A DNA stretch of 35,149 nucleotides from VRUE01 sp035556755 (lineage in GTDB: Bacteria > Actinomycetota > Thermoleophilia > Solirubrobacterales > 70-9). The position numbers were made by a program, and so were the translations under genes. The stretch is from NCBI GenBank assembly GCA_035556755.1, contig DATMEP010000148.1:1-35149 (forward strand). Direction: 5' to 3'. Numbering within the stretch: the stretch's first letter is position 1; each line of letters starts with the position of its first letter. The notes under the pieces are model-generated. The model was not told where the DNA came from. It made no database searches and was given only the letters and a program-made list of their open reading frames with translations. Below, one piece after another: positions 14,289 through 23,900 of the stretch.

Positions 14289-17200
14289 GTGAATTGGGAC
14301 GCAGCCGCATCGCCCCTGGGCCATCGTCGAGCGCTCCGGATAGGGCTCGTTCTCGCTGCGGCCGCCCTTCTCGCCTCCCTCGCCGGGGGAAGCGCAAGCG
14401 CCGCCTATTCCCCTGGCACGCCATTGTCGGCCCCCGGCGATCAGGTCAGTTCGGTCGCGGTCAACCAGGCGACCCGGGATGTCTACGTCGCCAGACTTGG
14501 CTCGATCGCGGGTACCGGCGACTTGCATCGCTTCGACTCCTCCGGTGCCGACCTCGGTTGCACCTTGACACTGAACCCCGGCCCCGGGACCGTGACGCGG
14601 CCTGCCGGTGTGACCGTCAACCCGCTCGACGGGAGCCTCCGCGTCCTGGATCTCGAAGCCAGCGCCGCCGAAACGAGATTGCGCAAGTTCCCCGCTGCCT
14701 GCGGGACCGAAGAAGTGACCCCCCCGTTCCCCGTCCCGGTTTCGGCTGTCTCCTCGAAACCCATCCCCCAGCTCGCAAGCGACGCGGCCGGCAACACCTA
14801 CTTGCCAAACCCCAACACCAACGCATTGCAGAAATTCGACTCGAACGGGACTGAAGTGACCTCGGGCGGCTTCCCTATCACCGGTTTAACAAACCCGACC
14901 GCTGCCGCCGTCGATGCCGCCGGCGATGTCTACGTGCTCAACGCGCGTGTGGCGCCCGCCCCGGCCGCCAGCGAGAAGCAGACGATCACGATTGTCGGCG
15001 CCAGCGCAGGCGAAACCTTCAAGCTCACCTTCGATGGCGTCGAAACGGCCCCGATCGCCTACTCGACCACCGGCTCAGTTCGGGCCGCCAACATCCGAAC
15101 GGCCCTCGAAGCCCTTCCTGCAATCGGCGCGGCCAACGTCGGGGTGACCATCGCAGCAACGCCAGTGGTGACCTTCCAGGGCTCGCTTGCCGGCGTCGAC
15201 GTGCCGCTGATGACCTGCGCCTTCACGGGCCCGGGCCCCTCCTGCAGTGTGGCCACCACCACGCTGGCGACCCCGAAGACCCCGGGTAGCCTGGTGAAAT
15301 TCGACTCCTCCGGGAACTCGCTCGGGACCGTGCTCAGCGGCGACTTCACCTCCTTCGCCCGAGACTCGCAAACCGGTGGCCTCTTCCTCGGGGTGGGCTG
15401 GGGCGGCGCTGGCTTCGCCGAATCCGCCTTCCGCATCCGCAAGTACAGCGCCGGCGGGGCCGAGCTGACTGAGTTCGGCACGGGGATGTTCAAAACCCCG
15501 GTTAGCACCGGAGGACCGGCTACCAACGTCTTAAACCAGCTCGCGATCGACGAAACCAGCGGCGCCGTGTATGCCGCCGACGCGGGCGAATCGCAGGCCG
15601 AGGTCTTCGATCCTGGCCCGACGAAAACTCTGACCACGGCGTCGTCGGGCACCGGCGGCACCGGCCAGGTCCAGTGCGAACTGGAGGAAAGCGGCAGCAC
15701 CGAGCCTTCGTGCTCGACCGAATACGAAGAAGGAACCAGAGTGACGCTTGTCGGCAACCCTGACCCCGGCGCGAAATTCGTGCAGTGGATTGGGGGAACC
15801 GGCTCGGCGACGAGCTGTAACGGGAGCACCAGCCCGACCTGCACGTTCGATCTCGATGACGACAGCTCGATCAATGCCGAATTCGGTTCGGGCGGCGAAA
15901 GCCTGACGATCACCTACCCCGGCACTGGCGCCGGCCAGGTCAACTGCAAGGTCAACGGCGGGTCCATCGACGAACCCTGTGCCTTGACGTATCCATCGGG
16001 CACCAACCTGGAACTGATCGCGTTGGGCTCACACTCGAGCTTTGTCGGCTTCGAAAACGGCACCGGCGACGCGGTTGGCTGCACGACGTCCCCCTGCGGC
16101 CCATTCGCGCTCACCGGCCCGTCCAGCGTCGAGGCCAACTTCGCGCAGGATCCGCCGACCGTCCTCACCACCGCCGGCGCTACGGAAATCGCCCAGACCA
16201 GCGCCAAGGTCGCCGGGACCGTCAACCCCAACGGCGGCGACGTCACTGAATGCAAGGTCGAATACGGGACGAGCACCAGCTACGGCTCCGAAGCCGACTG
16301 CGAACAGGCGCTGCCGCTGGAAGGCTCGAGCCCGGTCAACGTCAGCAAAGGCCTGACCGGCCTGAGCGCCAACACGACCTACCACTTCCGCTTCAAGGCG
16401 AAGAACGCCGGCGGGACCGAAACGGGCGGGGACCAGACCTTCACGACGCTGGTCCCCTCACCGACCCTGACGCCGATCGGCTTCACTCAAATCACCCAAA
16501 CCGGCGCCAAAGCTGAAGCGACCGTCAACCCCAACGGTGGCAATGTCACCTCTTGCAAATTCGAATACGGGCTAACCACCAGCTATGGCTCCGAAGTTGC
16601 CTGTACGCCTTCGCCGGGAAGCGGAACCTCGCCGGCAGCGGTCTCGGCGACCATCAGCGGGTTGACGGCCAATACCGCTTACCACGTGCGACTGAAGGCG
16701 ACCAACGCGGGCGGTACGAGCGAAACGAGCGACGCCTCGTTCAGCACGCTGCCCAATGCCCCGACGGTGACGACGACCGCGGGCGCAACGGAAATCGCTC
16801 CGACGACCGCCAAGGTCGCCGGGACCGTCAACCCCAACGGCGGCAACGTCACCCAGGCCAATTGCAAAGTCGAATACGGCCTGACCACGAGCTACGGGTC
16901 GGTGGCCGAATGCTCGGGCGCACCCGGTTCGGGCGCCAGCCCCGTCAACGTGAGCAAAGGCCTGACCGGCCTGAGCGCCAACACGACCTACCACTTCCGG
17001 TTCGTGGCGACCAACTCGGGCGGAACGGGCGAAGGCGGGGATCAAACCTTCACGACGTTGAACAACGCCCGGGCCCTCGCCGTCGACGTGGCCGGCGAAG
17101 GCTCGGTGCAATGCAAGGCCGGGGCGGGCTCCTTCGGTGTCTGCACGTCGTCTTATGCAGATGGGACTGAATTGACGCTCAAGGCCAATCCCGGCCCGCA

Positions 17201-18008
17201 TTCGAGCTTCGACGGCTGGGGCGCCGGCGCGGGCTCCGCCACCGGCTGCACCGGCACCGGTGAATGCACCTTCACCATTACCGCCGACAGCGCCGTCGAT
17301 GCCCCGTTCACCCTGATCCAGCGCACCCTGACGATCGACAAGGCCGGCAGCGGCGATGGCAGTATCACTTGCGAAACGAGCTCCGGCAGCGGGCTATGCC
17401 AGACCACCTACACCGATGGTACGACGCTGGTCCTCCACGCCGCGCCGGACTCGCACTCGACGTTCACGAGCTGGGCCGGCTGCGACAGCGAGCCGAGCGC
17501 CGGCGCCTGCGCGATCGTCGAAATCGACGAAGACAAGACGCTCACCGCCACGTTCACCGCGGAAGAAACCGGGAACGGTGGCGGAGGCAGTGGGAGTAGC
17601 GACGACTCGCCCCCGCCCGTGCCCCTCCCGCCCCCGCCGAGCAAAGAAAAGCCGGGCATGGCCAGCGCCCCCGCCACGGCCACCGTTCAGGGCAGCGCCG
17701 CTGCGATCGCGATCGCCTGTCAGGGAGGCCCGTGCAGCGGCACGGTCAGGATCTTCGCCAAGGTCAAGGGCAAGAGCAGGCAGATAGGCAAGGCGGCATA
17801 CAGCATCCCTGCCGGTGAGTCGAAGACCATCCGGGTCAAGATCAACAACGCCCAGGTCAAGAGGTTGCTCGGCAAGGGTCACACGGTGAAAGTCAAACTC
17901 GAGGGCCCCGGTTTCAAAAGCCGGACGCTGAGGTTGAAGCCAAGAGCAGCGCACGACAAACCCACCCAGCGACGTCACAGCGGACGCCGAGGAGGTAAGG
18001 AGCGATGA
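14289..18008 (+). CDS. large secreted repeat protein (InlB-type and fibronectin-like repeats)
   Basis: A 1239-aa exported protein starting at GTG 14289 after a GAGAGG ribosome site. A signal peptide (1-38, ending SASA) leads into a propeller-like region to about 440, with repeated 'FDSSG' strands. It is interrupted by a TITIVGASAGETFKLTFDG domain near 230-320. Two divergent InlB B-type repeats follow (448-536, 536-620: 'CxxxY.GTxxxLxAxP...F.xW.G'), then three fibronectin-like units (620-721, 721-823, 823-925; 'KVAGTVNPNGG', 'ANTTYHFRF'), two more InlB-type repeats (925-1094), a Pro-rich linker and a C-terminal beta domain with a basic tail ending KER. No enzyme motif is seen. It is likely a surface or adhesion protein. 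It is the first gene of a coupled operon; its stop overlaps the next ATG (ATGA). Glu is mostly GAA, unlike the neighbouring genes. Confidence 0.85.
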   Translation: MNWDAAASPLGHRRALRIGLVLAAAALLASLAGGSASAAYSPGTPLSAPGDQVSSVAVNQATRDVYVARLGSIAGTGDLHRFDSSGADLGCTLTLNPGPGTVTRPAGVTVNPLDGSLRVLDLEASAAETRLRKFPAACGTEEVTPPFPVPVSAVSSKPIPQLASDAAGNTYLPNPNTNALQKFDSNGTEVTSGGFPITGLTNPTAAAVDAAGDVYVLNARVAPAPAASEKQTITIVGASAGETFKLTFDGVETAPIAYSTTGSVRAANIRTALEALPAIGAANVGVTIAATPVVTFQGSLAGVDVPLMTCAFTGPGPSCSVATTTLATPKTPGSLVKFDSSGNSLGTVLSGDFTSFARDSQTGGLFLGVGWGGAGFAESAFRIRKYSAGGAELTEFGTGMFKTPVSTGGPATNVLNQLAIDETSGAVYAADAGESQAEVFDPGPTKTLTTASSGTGGTGQVQCELEESGSTEPSCSTEYEEGTRVTLVGNPDPGAKFVQWIGGTGSATSCNGSTSPTCTFDLDDDSSINAEFGSGGESLTITYPGTGAGQVNCKVNGGSIDEPCALTYPSGTNLELIALGSHSSFVGFENGTGDAVGCTTSPCGPFALTGPSSVEANFAQDPPTVLTTAGATEIAQTSAKVAGTVNPNGGDVTECKVEYGTSTSYGSEADCEQALPLEGSSPVNVSKGLTGLSANTTYHFRFKAKNAGGTETGGDQTFTTLVPSPTLTPIGFTQITQTGAKAEATVNPNGGNVTSCKFEYGLTTSYGSEVACTPSPGSGTSPAAVSATISGLTANTAYHVRLKATNAGGTSETSDASFSTLPNAPTVTTTAGATEIAPTTAKVAGTVNPNGGNVTQANCKVEYGLTTSYGSVAECSGAPGSGASPVNVSKGLTGLSANTTYHFRFVATNSGGTGEGGDQTFTTLNNARALAVDVAGEGSVQCKAGAGSFGVCTSSYADGTELTLKANPGPHSSFDGWGAGAGSATGCTGTGECTFTITADSAVDAPFTLIQRTLTIDKAGSGDGSITCETSSGSGLCQTTYTDGTTLVLHAAPDSHSTFTSWAGCDSEPSAGACAIVEIDEDKTLTATFTAEETGNGGGGSGSSDDSPPPVPLPPPPSKEKPGMASAPATATVQGSAAAIAIACQGGPCSGTVRIFAKVKGKSRQIGKAAYSIPAGESKTIRVKINNAQVKRLLGKGHTVKVKLEGPGFKSRTLRLKPRAAHDKPTQRRHSGRRGGKER
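16160..17064 (+). repeat. three tandem fibronectin-like units, about 300 bp each
   Basis: Three in-frame units of roughly 100 residues each. Units 1 and 3 are nearly identical in places at the DNA level: the stretches around 16200-16235 and 16805-16840, and around 16340-16400 and 16950-17010, match over tens of bases. Unit 2 is more diverged. Such similarity indicates recent duplication or gene conversion and could allow copy-number change. Confidence 0.75.
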
Positions 18009-20935
18009 AGAGCGGTCTGGGACGAGCGGGAGCCGGTCGGCTGGGATCGAAGCTTGGCCGAAAGGCGATGCTGCTGTGTGCCTCGCTGGTTCTCTTGGGA
18101 CTGCCGCTACCAGCGAGCGCGAGCGCGGCGAACGCGCCCCTGACGATAAGCCTCGCTGGCAGCGGCGAAGGCACGGTGACGAGCGACGTGGCCGGTGCCA
18201 ACGGCCATAGGATCGACTGCACGAACGTCGGTGACCCTGGCGGACCGGGAACCGGCACCTGCGTGGAACAGTTCGAATCCTTTCCGCTTAAAACCGCCAT
18301 CAAACTGACCGCGACCCCGGCTTCCGGCCAGCGCTTCCGCTTTTGGACCGGCGGCTCAGAAGCCGGGACCTGCAAGACGGGCGAAGTCCCGGTACCCAAC
18401 CCATGCCAGATCAACATGAGCACCTTGGTGGGGACGATCGGCGCCACCTTCATCCCACTCCCACCGCCGCCCGCGGTTACAACTGGGAGCTCAAGCGCCG
18501 GCCCCGTCCCCTACACCCTGACCTTGCATGGTTTGGTGAACCCGAAAGGGGAAACGGTCGAAACCTGCGGCTTCGAATACGACACGGCCCCTTACGCAGT
18601 GGGCGAAGCAGCGCACGGGACGGTCGTCCCCTGCGAGCAGAGCTCGGCCGAAATCGGCAGCGGCTCCACCGATGTCCCGGTAAGCGCGGAAACCGAACCG
18701 CTGGTCTCGGGAGCCTCCTATCACTTCCGCCTGCGCGCCTCCAACCCTGGCGGCGTCGGCGTCGGCCTCGACGACGGCCCCTTCGGTGCATCCTTTTCGA
18801 TCCCCGACGGCTGTCCGAACGCCGACCGGCGCCTCGATCAGGGTGTCGCCTCGATCCTGCTGCCGGATTGCATGGCCGTGGAGATGGTCAGCCCACCGCA
18901 CAAGGGGGGCCAGCCGGCCGTCCAGCCGACCGTCTCGGCGAGCGGCGAGCGGGTGCTGTTCCACTCAGTCGCTGCTCTGGGGGGAACGCCGGGCGTCCTG
19001 TGGATCAGAGGCGACCCCTATGTCGCAACCCGGACCTCGTCGGGCTGGGACACGACCTACACGACCCAGCCCGGCATCTTCAGAGGGTGGTACACCGGCG
19101 CCGAAGCGCTCAGCTTCACCCCCGACCTCTCGCGATGGCTGCGAGTCGGCGGCAATCCGACCCAGTACTACCGGGGGGCTGGACAGGCCTTCGCCGGGGG
19201 CGTGGGTCAACCGAACACCGCGATCTCACCGGTTTTCGAAGCGGTGAGCGGCGGGGACCGCGAAACCCTTGCCCACAGCAGGCTGCAGGGCGCCTCCGAA
19301 GACCACAGCCACCTCTACTTCACTCCCGGCAAACTGGAGGCGGGAGTAAACGTCCCAATCGCTTTCCTGCCCGGTGACCCCGAACCGAACGGCAGCGGCG
19401 CCGAGAGCAACGTCTACGTCGCCGAGCCCGATGCCCAAGGCCGCCCGGGGCTGGCGCTGATGGCCCGCGACGCCCTGGGCAAAGCCTGGGGCGGCAACTG
19501 CGGCGCCCATCTGGGCGGGGTCACGGTGCGCGGCGCGGTCGCGGCCGACGGCAGCCGCACCTACTTCACCACCCGTCCCGGTCAGCCGGCAGCGGCCGCC
19601 TGCGAAGGCGAAGCCCGCAAGCAACGCATCCTCATGCGCCTGGAGGGCAAAGGAGGTCCGTGGGTCGGGGAACTGATCTCCTCGGAGTGCGATCGGGTGT
19701 CGCCGCCATGCAGCACCGTCGATGGCAACGACGTCTACCAGGCGGCTTCGGTGGACCAGAGCCGGGTCTACTTCACCACCACTCGCCAGCTCACGAACAG
19801 CGACACCGACGCGACCAACGACCTCTACCTCTTCGACTCGAGCTTGCCTGCGGGGCAGAAGCTGGTACAGGTCTCTTCGGGATTAGAAGCCGCCCAGGTC
19901 GAGGAAGGCAGCGTGACGGTCTCCGGCGACGGCTCCCATGTCTGCTTCGTCGCCAAAGGCGCGCTTGCGAGCGACACCAGCCCCAGGGGCCTCGCTCCCG
20001 TCGCCGGTCAGCTCAACCTCTACGCCTGGGACCGGGAGAGCGAAGAATTGCAGTTCATCGGCGCGCTCGACGCCTCCGACGGCGACGCCGCCGCCTACCC
20101 GGTGCCCTTGACCGGGAAGAACGCCGCCGGCGAAGAGGTCGGCGGCGACGGACACGTCGTGCTGCTGAATTCCAAAGCGAAGCTCAGCGCCGATGACGAA
20201 GACGGCGGTTTCCGCGACGTCTTCCGCTACGACGCCAGCGGTCAGTCGATCTCACTGGTCTCGAAGCGGGTCGCCGGGGTCGGGGGCAGCGAAGCCTTCG
20301 ACGTGGCCGTCCGCACCGGAGTCATCGCGGGAGGAGGCACCGACTTCGCGCTGGGAACCGACTTCGCCGAGCAAGGGCGCTGGGCCAGCGAAGACGGCCG
20401 GACCGTGGTCTTCAAGACCGCCCAGAAGCTGGTCTTCGGCGACAGCGACGGTATCACCGGCAGCTACGTCTGGCAGGAAGGAAATCTTGCCCGCCTACCG
20501 GGCACCGCCGACCCCGCCGACGAATCTCTGAACGACCTGCCGGTCCTCTCCCACGACGGGCAGACCGCGGCCTTCCAGACCTATGGGCCGCTATTGCCCG
20601 AAGACGGCGACACGGCGATCGACGTCTACGTCGCCCGGGTCGACGGGGGATATCCGTTCGCCGAGACGGCAACGCCCTGCGACCCGCTGGTCGAAGGGGA
20701 TTGCCAGGGACCGGCGAGCGCTGCACCCTCCGCGCCCGGGTCGGCCAGCGGATCGGTTGGAGCGGGCAACCCGCCCCGGCCACCGTTGCGTGCCTGCCCG
20801 AGGAGCAAGCGCAAGGTGCATCGCAAAGGCCGGACGCGCTGTGTGGCACGCCGCCATCGCAATCGCCCCAGCCGCCTCCAGCGCAAGCGCAGTCACGACC
20901 GAGCAGCCAACGCCAACAGGGGGACCAGCAAGTGA
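18005..20935 (+). CDS. secreted beta-propeller-like protein with InlB-type and fibronectin-like head
   Basis: A 976-aa exported protein. The signal peptide (1-42, ending SASA-ANAPL) is preceded by a basic stretch. One InlB-type repeat (about 45-155) with a Cys pair and one fibronectin-like unit (about 157-262) precede a long region (265-900). That region consists of PD40/TolB-like strands such as 'GERVLFHS', 'DRSRVYFTT..N.DLYLFD', 'DGSHVCFVAKGAL' and 'DGRTVVFKTAQKL', consistent with a beta-propeller that binds ligands or proteins. The C-terminal 45 residues are extremely basic (KRKVHRKGRTRCVARRHR). The ATG overlaps the previous stop and the TGA overlaps the next GTG, so the three secreted proteins are likely made together. 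The exact function is unknown. Confidence 0.82.
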   Translation: MKSGLGRAGAGRLGSKLGRKAMLLCASLVLLGLPLPASASAANAPLTISLAGSGEGTVTSDVAGANGHRIDCTNVGDPGGPGTGTCVEQFESFPLKTAIKLTATPASGQRFRFWTGGSEAGTCKTGEVPVPNPCQINMSTLVGTIGATFIPLPPPPAVTTGSSSAGPVPYTLTLHGLVNPKGETVETCGFEYDTAPYAVGEAAHGTVVPCEQSSAEIGSGSTDVPVSAETEPLVSGASYHFRLRASNPGGVGVGLDDGPFGASFSIPDGCPNADRRLDQGVASILLPDCMAVEMVSPPHKGGQPAVQPTVSASGERVLFHSVAALGGTPGVLWIRGDPYVATRTSSGWDTTYTTQPGIFRGWYTGAEALSFTPDLSRWLRVGGNPTQYYRGAGQAFAGGVGQPNTAISPVFEAVSGGDRETLAHSRLQGASEDHSHLYFTPGKLEAGVNVPIAFLPGDPEPNGSGAESNVYVAEPDAQGRPGLALMARDALGKAWGGNCGAHLGGVTVRGAVAADGSRTYFTTRPGQPAAAACEGEARKQRILMRLEGKGGPWVGELISSECDRVSPPCSTVDGNDVYQAASVDQSRVYFTTTRQLTNSDTDATNDLYLFDSSLPAGQKLVQVSSGLEAAQVEEGSVTVSGDGSHVCFVAKGALASDTSPRGLAPVAGQLNLYAWDRESEELQFIGALDASDGDAAAYPVPLTGKNAAGEEVGGDGHVVLLNSKAKLSADDEDGGFRDVFRYDASGQSISLVSKRVAGVGGSEAFDVAVRTGVIAGGGTDFALGTDFAEQGRWASEDGRTVVFKTAQKLVFGDSDGITGSYVWQEGNLARLPGTADPADESLNDLPVLSHDGQTAAFQTYGPLLPEDGDTAIDVYVARVDGGYPFAETATPCDPLVEGDCQGPASAAPSAPGSASGSVGAGNPPRPPLRACPRSKRKVHRKGRTRCVARRHRNRPSRLQRKRSHDRAANANRGTSK

Positions 20936-23900
20936 TCAGCCGACGCAACAAGACGATCTCTGCCGGTATCGCGCTCATCCTGAGCGCCACCCTGCTCGCC
21001 CTCGGTGCGGCTCCGGCTGTCGCGGCTCCCGAACTGGGGGTCAGCCTCAGTCGAGACATGGCGACGGTCAGCCATACCGACGAACGGGTCGATTACCTGG
21101 TTGGCGTCAAAAATGCGGCACCGGTCGTTGCCGGGCTTCCGCAAGTGGGCGACACGCTCTCCTGCACGAACGGGAAAAACGCCTGGTCTCGCGAATCGAC
21201 CACCAACTACGACTTCCAGTTTCGTTGGGTTCGCAACGGGGTGCCAGCCACCGACTGGGCCGACCCCAGCGCCTCGATAGAAGGCGTGACCATCGCCACC
21301 TACACCGCTCAGGCCGCCGATGCCGGCGCGGCGATCCAGTGCCTGGTCAAAGGGACCAACGGGACCGGCTCGGGCAGCGGCGTCGTTGCCTCGCAGCCGG
21401 CAGTGGTGATCGCACCGGCACCGGCGGTAGCGCCACCGGTGCCCAATGGTCCCACCTCCACGACGCGTCGCCCGGCAATATCCGGCAGCGCCAAAAACGC
21501 GAACGACGAATTGACCTGCACGGCGCCGACGGCGGGCTGGAGTAAATCGAACGAAGCTTCGCCGATCAGCTGGAGCTTCGAATGGCTGCGCAACGGGGTC
21601 ACGGCCAGCGAAGGCACGGTGACCGAAACGACGGCGACGACGAGCAAGTTCAAGATCGCGGCGGGAGAACTGGCAAGCAAAGCTGCCTTCCAGTGCCTCG
21701 CAGAGGCCACCAATACGGGCGGCTCGGCGCTGGTCGAGTCGATCGTCAAGCCGACCGAAGGACCGCTGGCGTTTACCGAACAGACCGAAGATGGTGCCCC
21801 TTTTACGAACAGCACCGCAGTCCCCCAAGTCGAACGTGCCACCAACACGATCCTTTTGCCGTTGACGCTGGAAGTCGAGTTGCCCGGTGGCAGCGGAACT
21901 CAGGTTTACGAAACCAGTGGATCGGGCTGGAGCTGCAACAAGGTAATCGGCTCAGGCTCCCAGCATGCGAAGGCGATCTGCACGATCACCCGCTTGGTCA
22001 AACCGGGAGAGTCGTTGCCGCAGCTGCGTGTCGCGGCGGCGCTGGGTGCCGATGCGCCCGACCTGGCGGTGGCGCGCGCGGTCGCCTTCGGTGGCGGAGC
22101 GCAGGAGGTGGCAAGCGATGAAAACGTGTTCGCCTTCGGCCCGACTGAACCCTTCGCCCTGACCTCCTTCTCGACGGCTGTGCTGCACTGCGACGGCACC
22201 ACCGACTACACCGTCGCCGGCGGGCACCCCTGCATAGCGGAAGGAGATTTCGCGTTCACGCGCAAACGGGTGCTCGATCCGACCAATCCCAGTAACACGG
22301 TTGAGGTTGCGCCGATCGAGCAGATCAGGCAAAACGTGACCGATTTGCCGCGGGGCTTCGTCGGAAACCCGACCGCGATCCCGGTGCTCTGCGAGACGAC
22401 CGAAGAAGTGCAGGTCAACACGTGTCCGCCGGGGAGCCGGATCGGCGGGATCAAAGTCGTGACGAGCAGCGCGACGAATACCTCGCCGATCTATGCGATC
22501 GAGCCCGAAAACGGCACTCCGGCTCAGTTCGCTTTCATCGTGCCGGGGGCTCCGCCCCCCGTCTACACGCTCTCCGCCTACCTTCGCCCCGATGACGGAT
22601 ACGCGGCGAGCCTCGAACTGGCGCCCAGCCTGCAGGCGAACGTCTACGAAGCCGAAGTGACGCTGTGTGACTACGGGGTCAAAGCGGGCACCGCGGCCTT
22701 TCCTGGCTGCAAAGAACCGGACGATCCGGCCGCCAACCCGAAGCCGTTGATCTCAGCCCCGACCCGTTGCGACCACCCGCCGGTGACGCGGACGCGCTTC
22801 AGCAGCTGGGAACAGCCCGAGCGCTGGGTCGAAGCCATCTCCACTGACCCCGCGATCACCGAATGCGACAAAGTTCCCTTCCAACCGGAGGTCGACCTGG
22901 CGCCGACCCTCAAAGCCGCAGATTCGCCGACGGGGCTGGACATCGAGCTGTCGATGCCTACGGAAGGCCTCGAGAAGGTCATCGGATGCCATGAGAAACA
23001 GGGCGACGAAAACAGCCCTTTGGTCCCCGAGTGCGTCTCGCAGGCGCAGATGAAGAAATCGAGGATCGTCTTCCCCGAAGGGATGGCGATCAACGCTTCT
23101 GCCGGGCATGGCCTGCATTCCTGCTCGGCCGCCGAGATCAAGCTCGGCACCAACGATCCGATCAGCTGCCCGGAATCTTCGAAGATCGGCACGATGGACG
23201 TCGCAACCCCGCTCTTGCGCGAAGCGCTCTCGGGCAACATCTACGTCGCCAAGCAGGGCGATGTGAATGGGGCATTGATCGGGATCTACCTGGTCCTGGA
23301 GTCCAAGCGGAACGGGATCCTCGTCAAGGTGCCGGGAACGGTCGAGGCGAACGAGAAGACGGGCCGTCTCGTCGCCATCGTCGACGAACTGCCCGAAGCG
23401 CCCTTCTCGGAAGCGAGCCTGCACTTCCCCAGCGGTCCGCGGGCAACCTTGTTGACCCCGCCCAAGTGCGGCCGCCAGACGATCAGGGCGGAACTGTTCC
23501 CCTGGACCGGCGGGGCGCCGGCGGTAAGCGAATCGAGCTTCGACGTGAACACGGGCCCCAATGGCGGCCCCTGTCCGAGCGGGGCGCTCGATCCGAAGCT
23601 GAATGCCGGGACCACCGACCCGACGGCGGGCAAGACCAGCCCCTTCGTGCTGCACCTCACCCGCGAAGACGGCAGCCAGCGCTTCAGCGGGCTGACCGTC
23701 AAGACCCCGCCGGGGCTGAGCGGCTACCTGAAGGGAATCGCGATCTGCCCGCAGTCGACGATCGACGCGATCTCGCGGGCGGCGGGAAGTGGCCAGGGTG
23801 AGATCGAACATCCCTCCTGCCCGGCCGCGAGCCAGGTCGGCACCGCGACGGCGGGCGCCGGAGCGGGCTCCAATCCCCTCTTCGTCGACACCGGCAAGGT

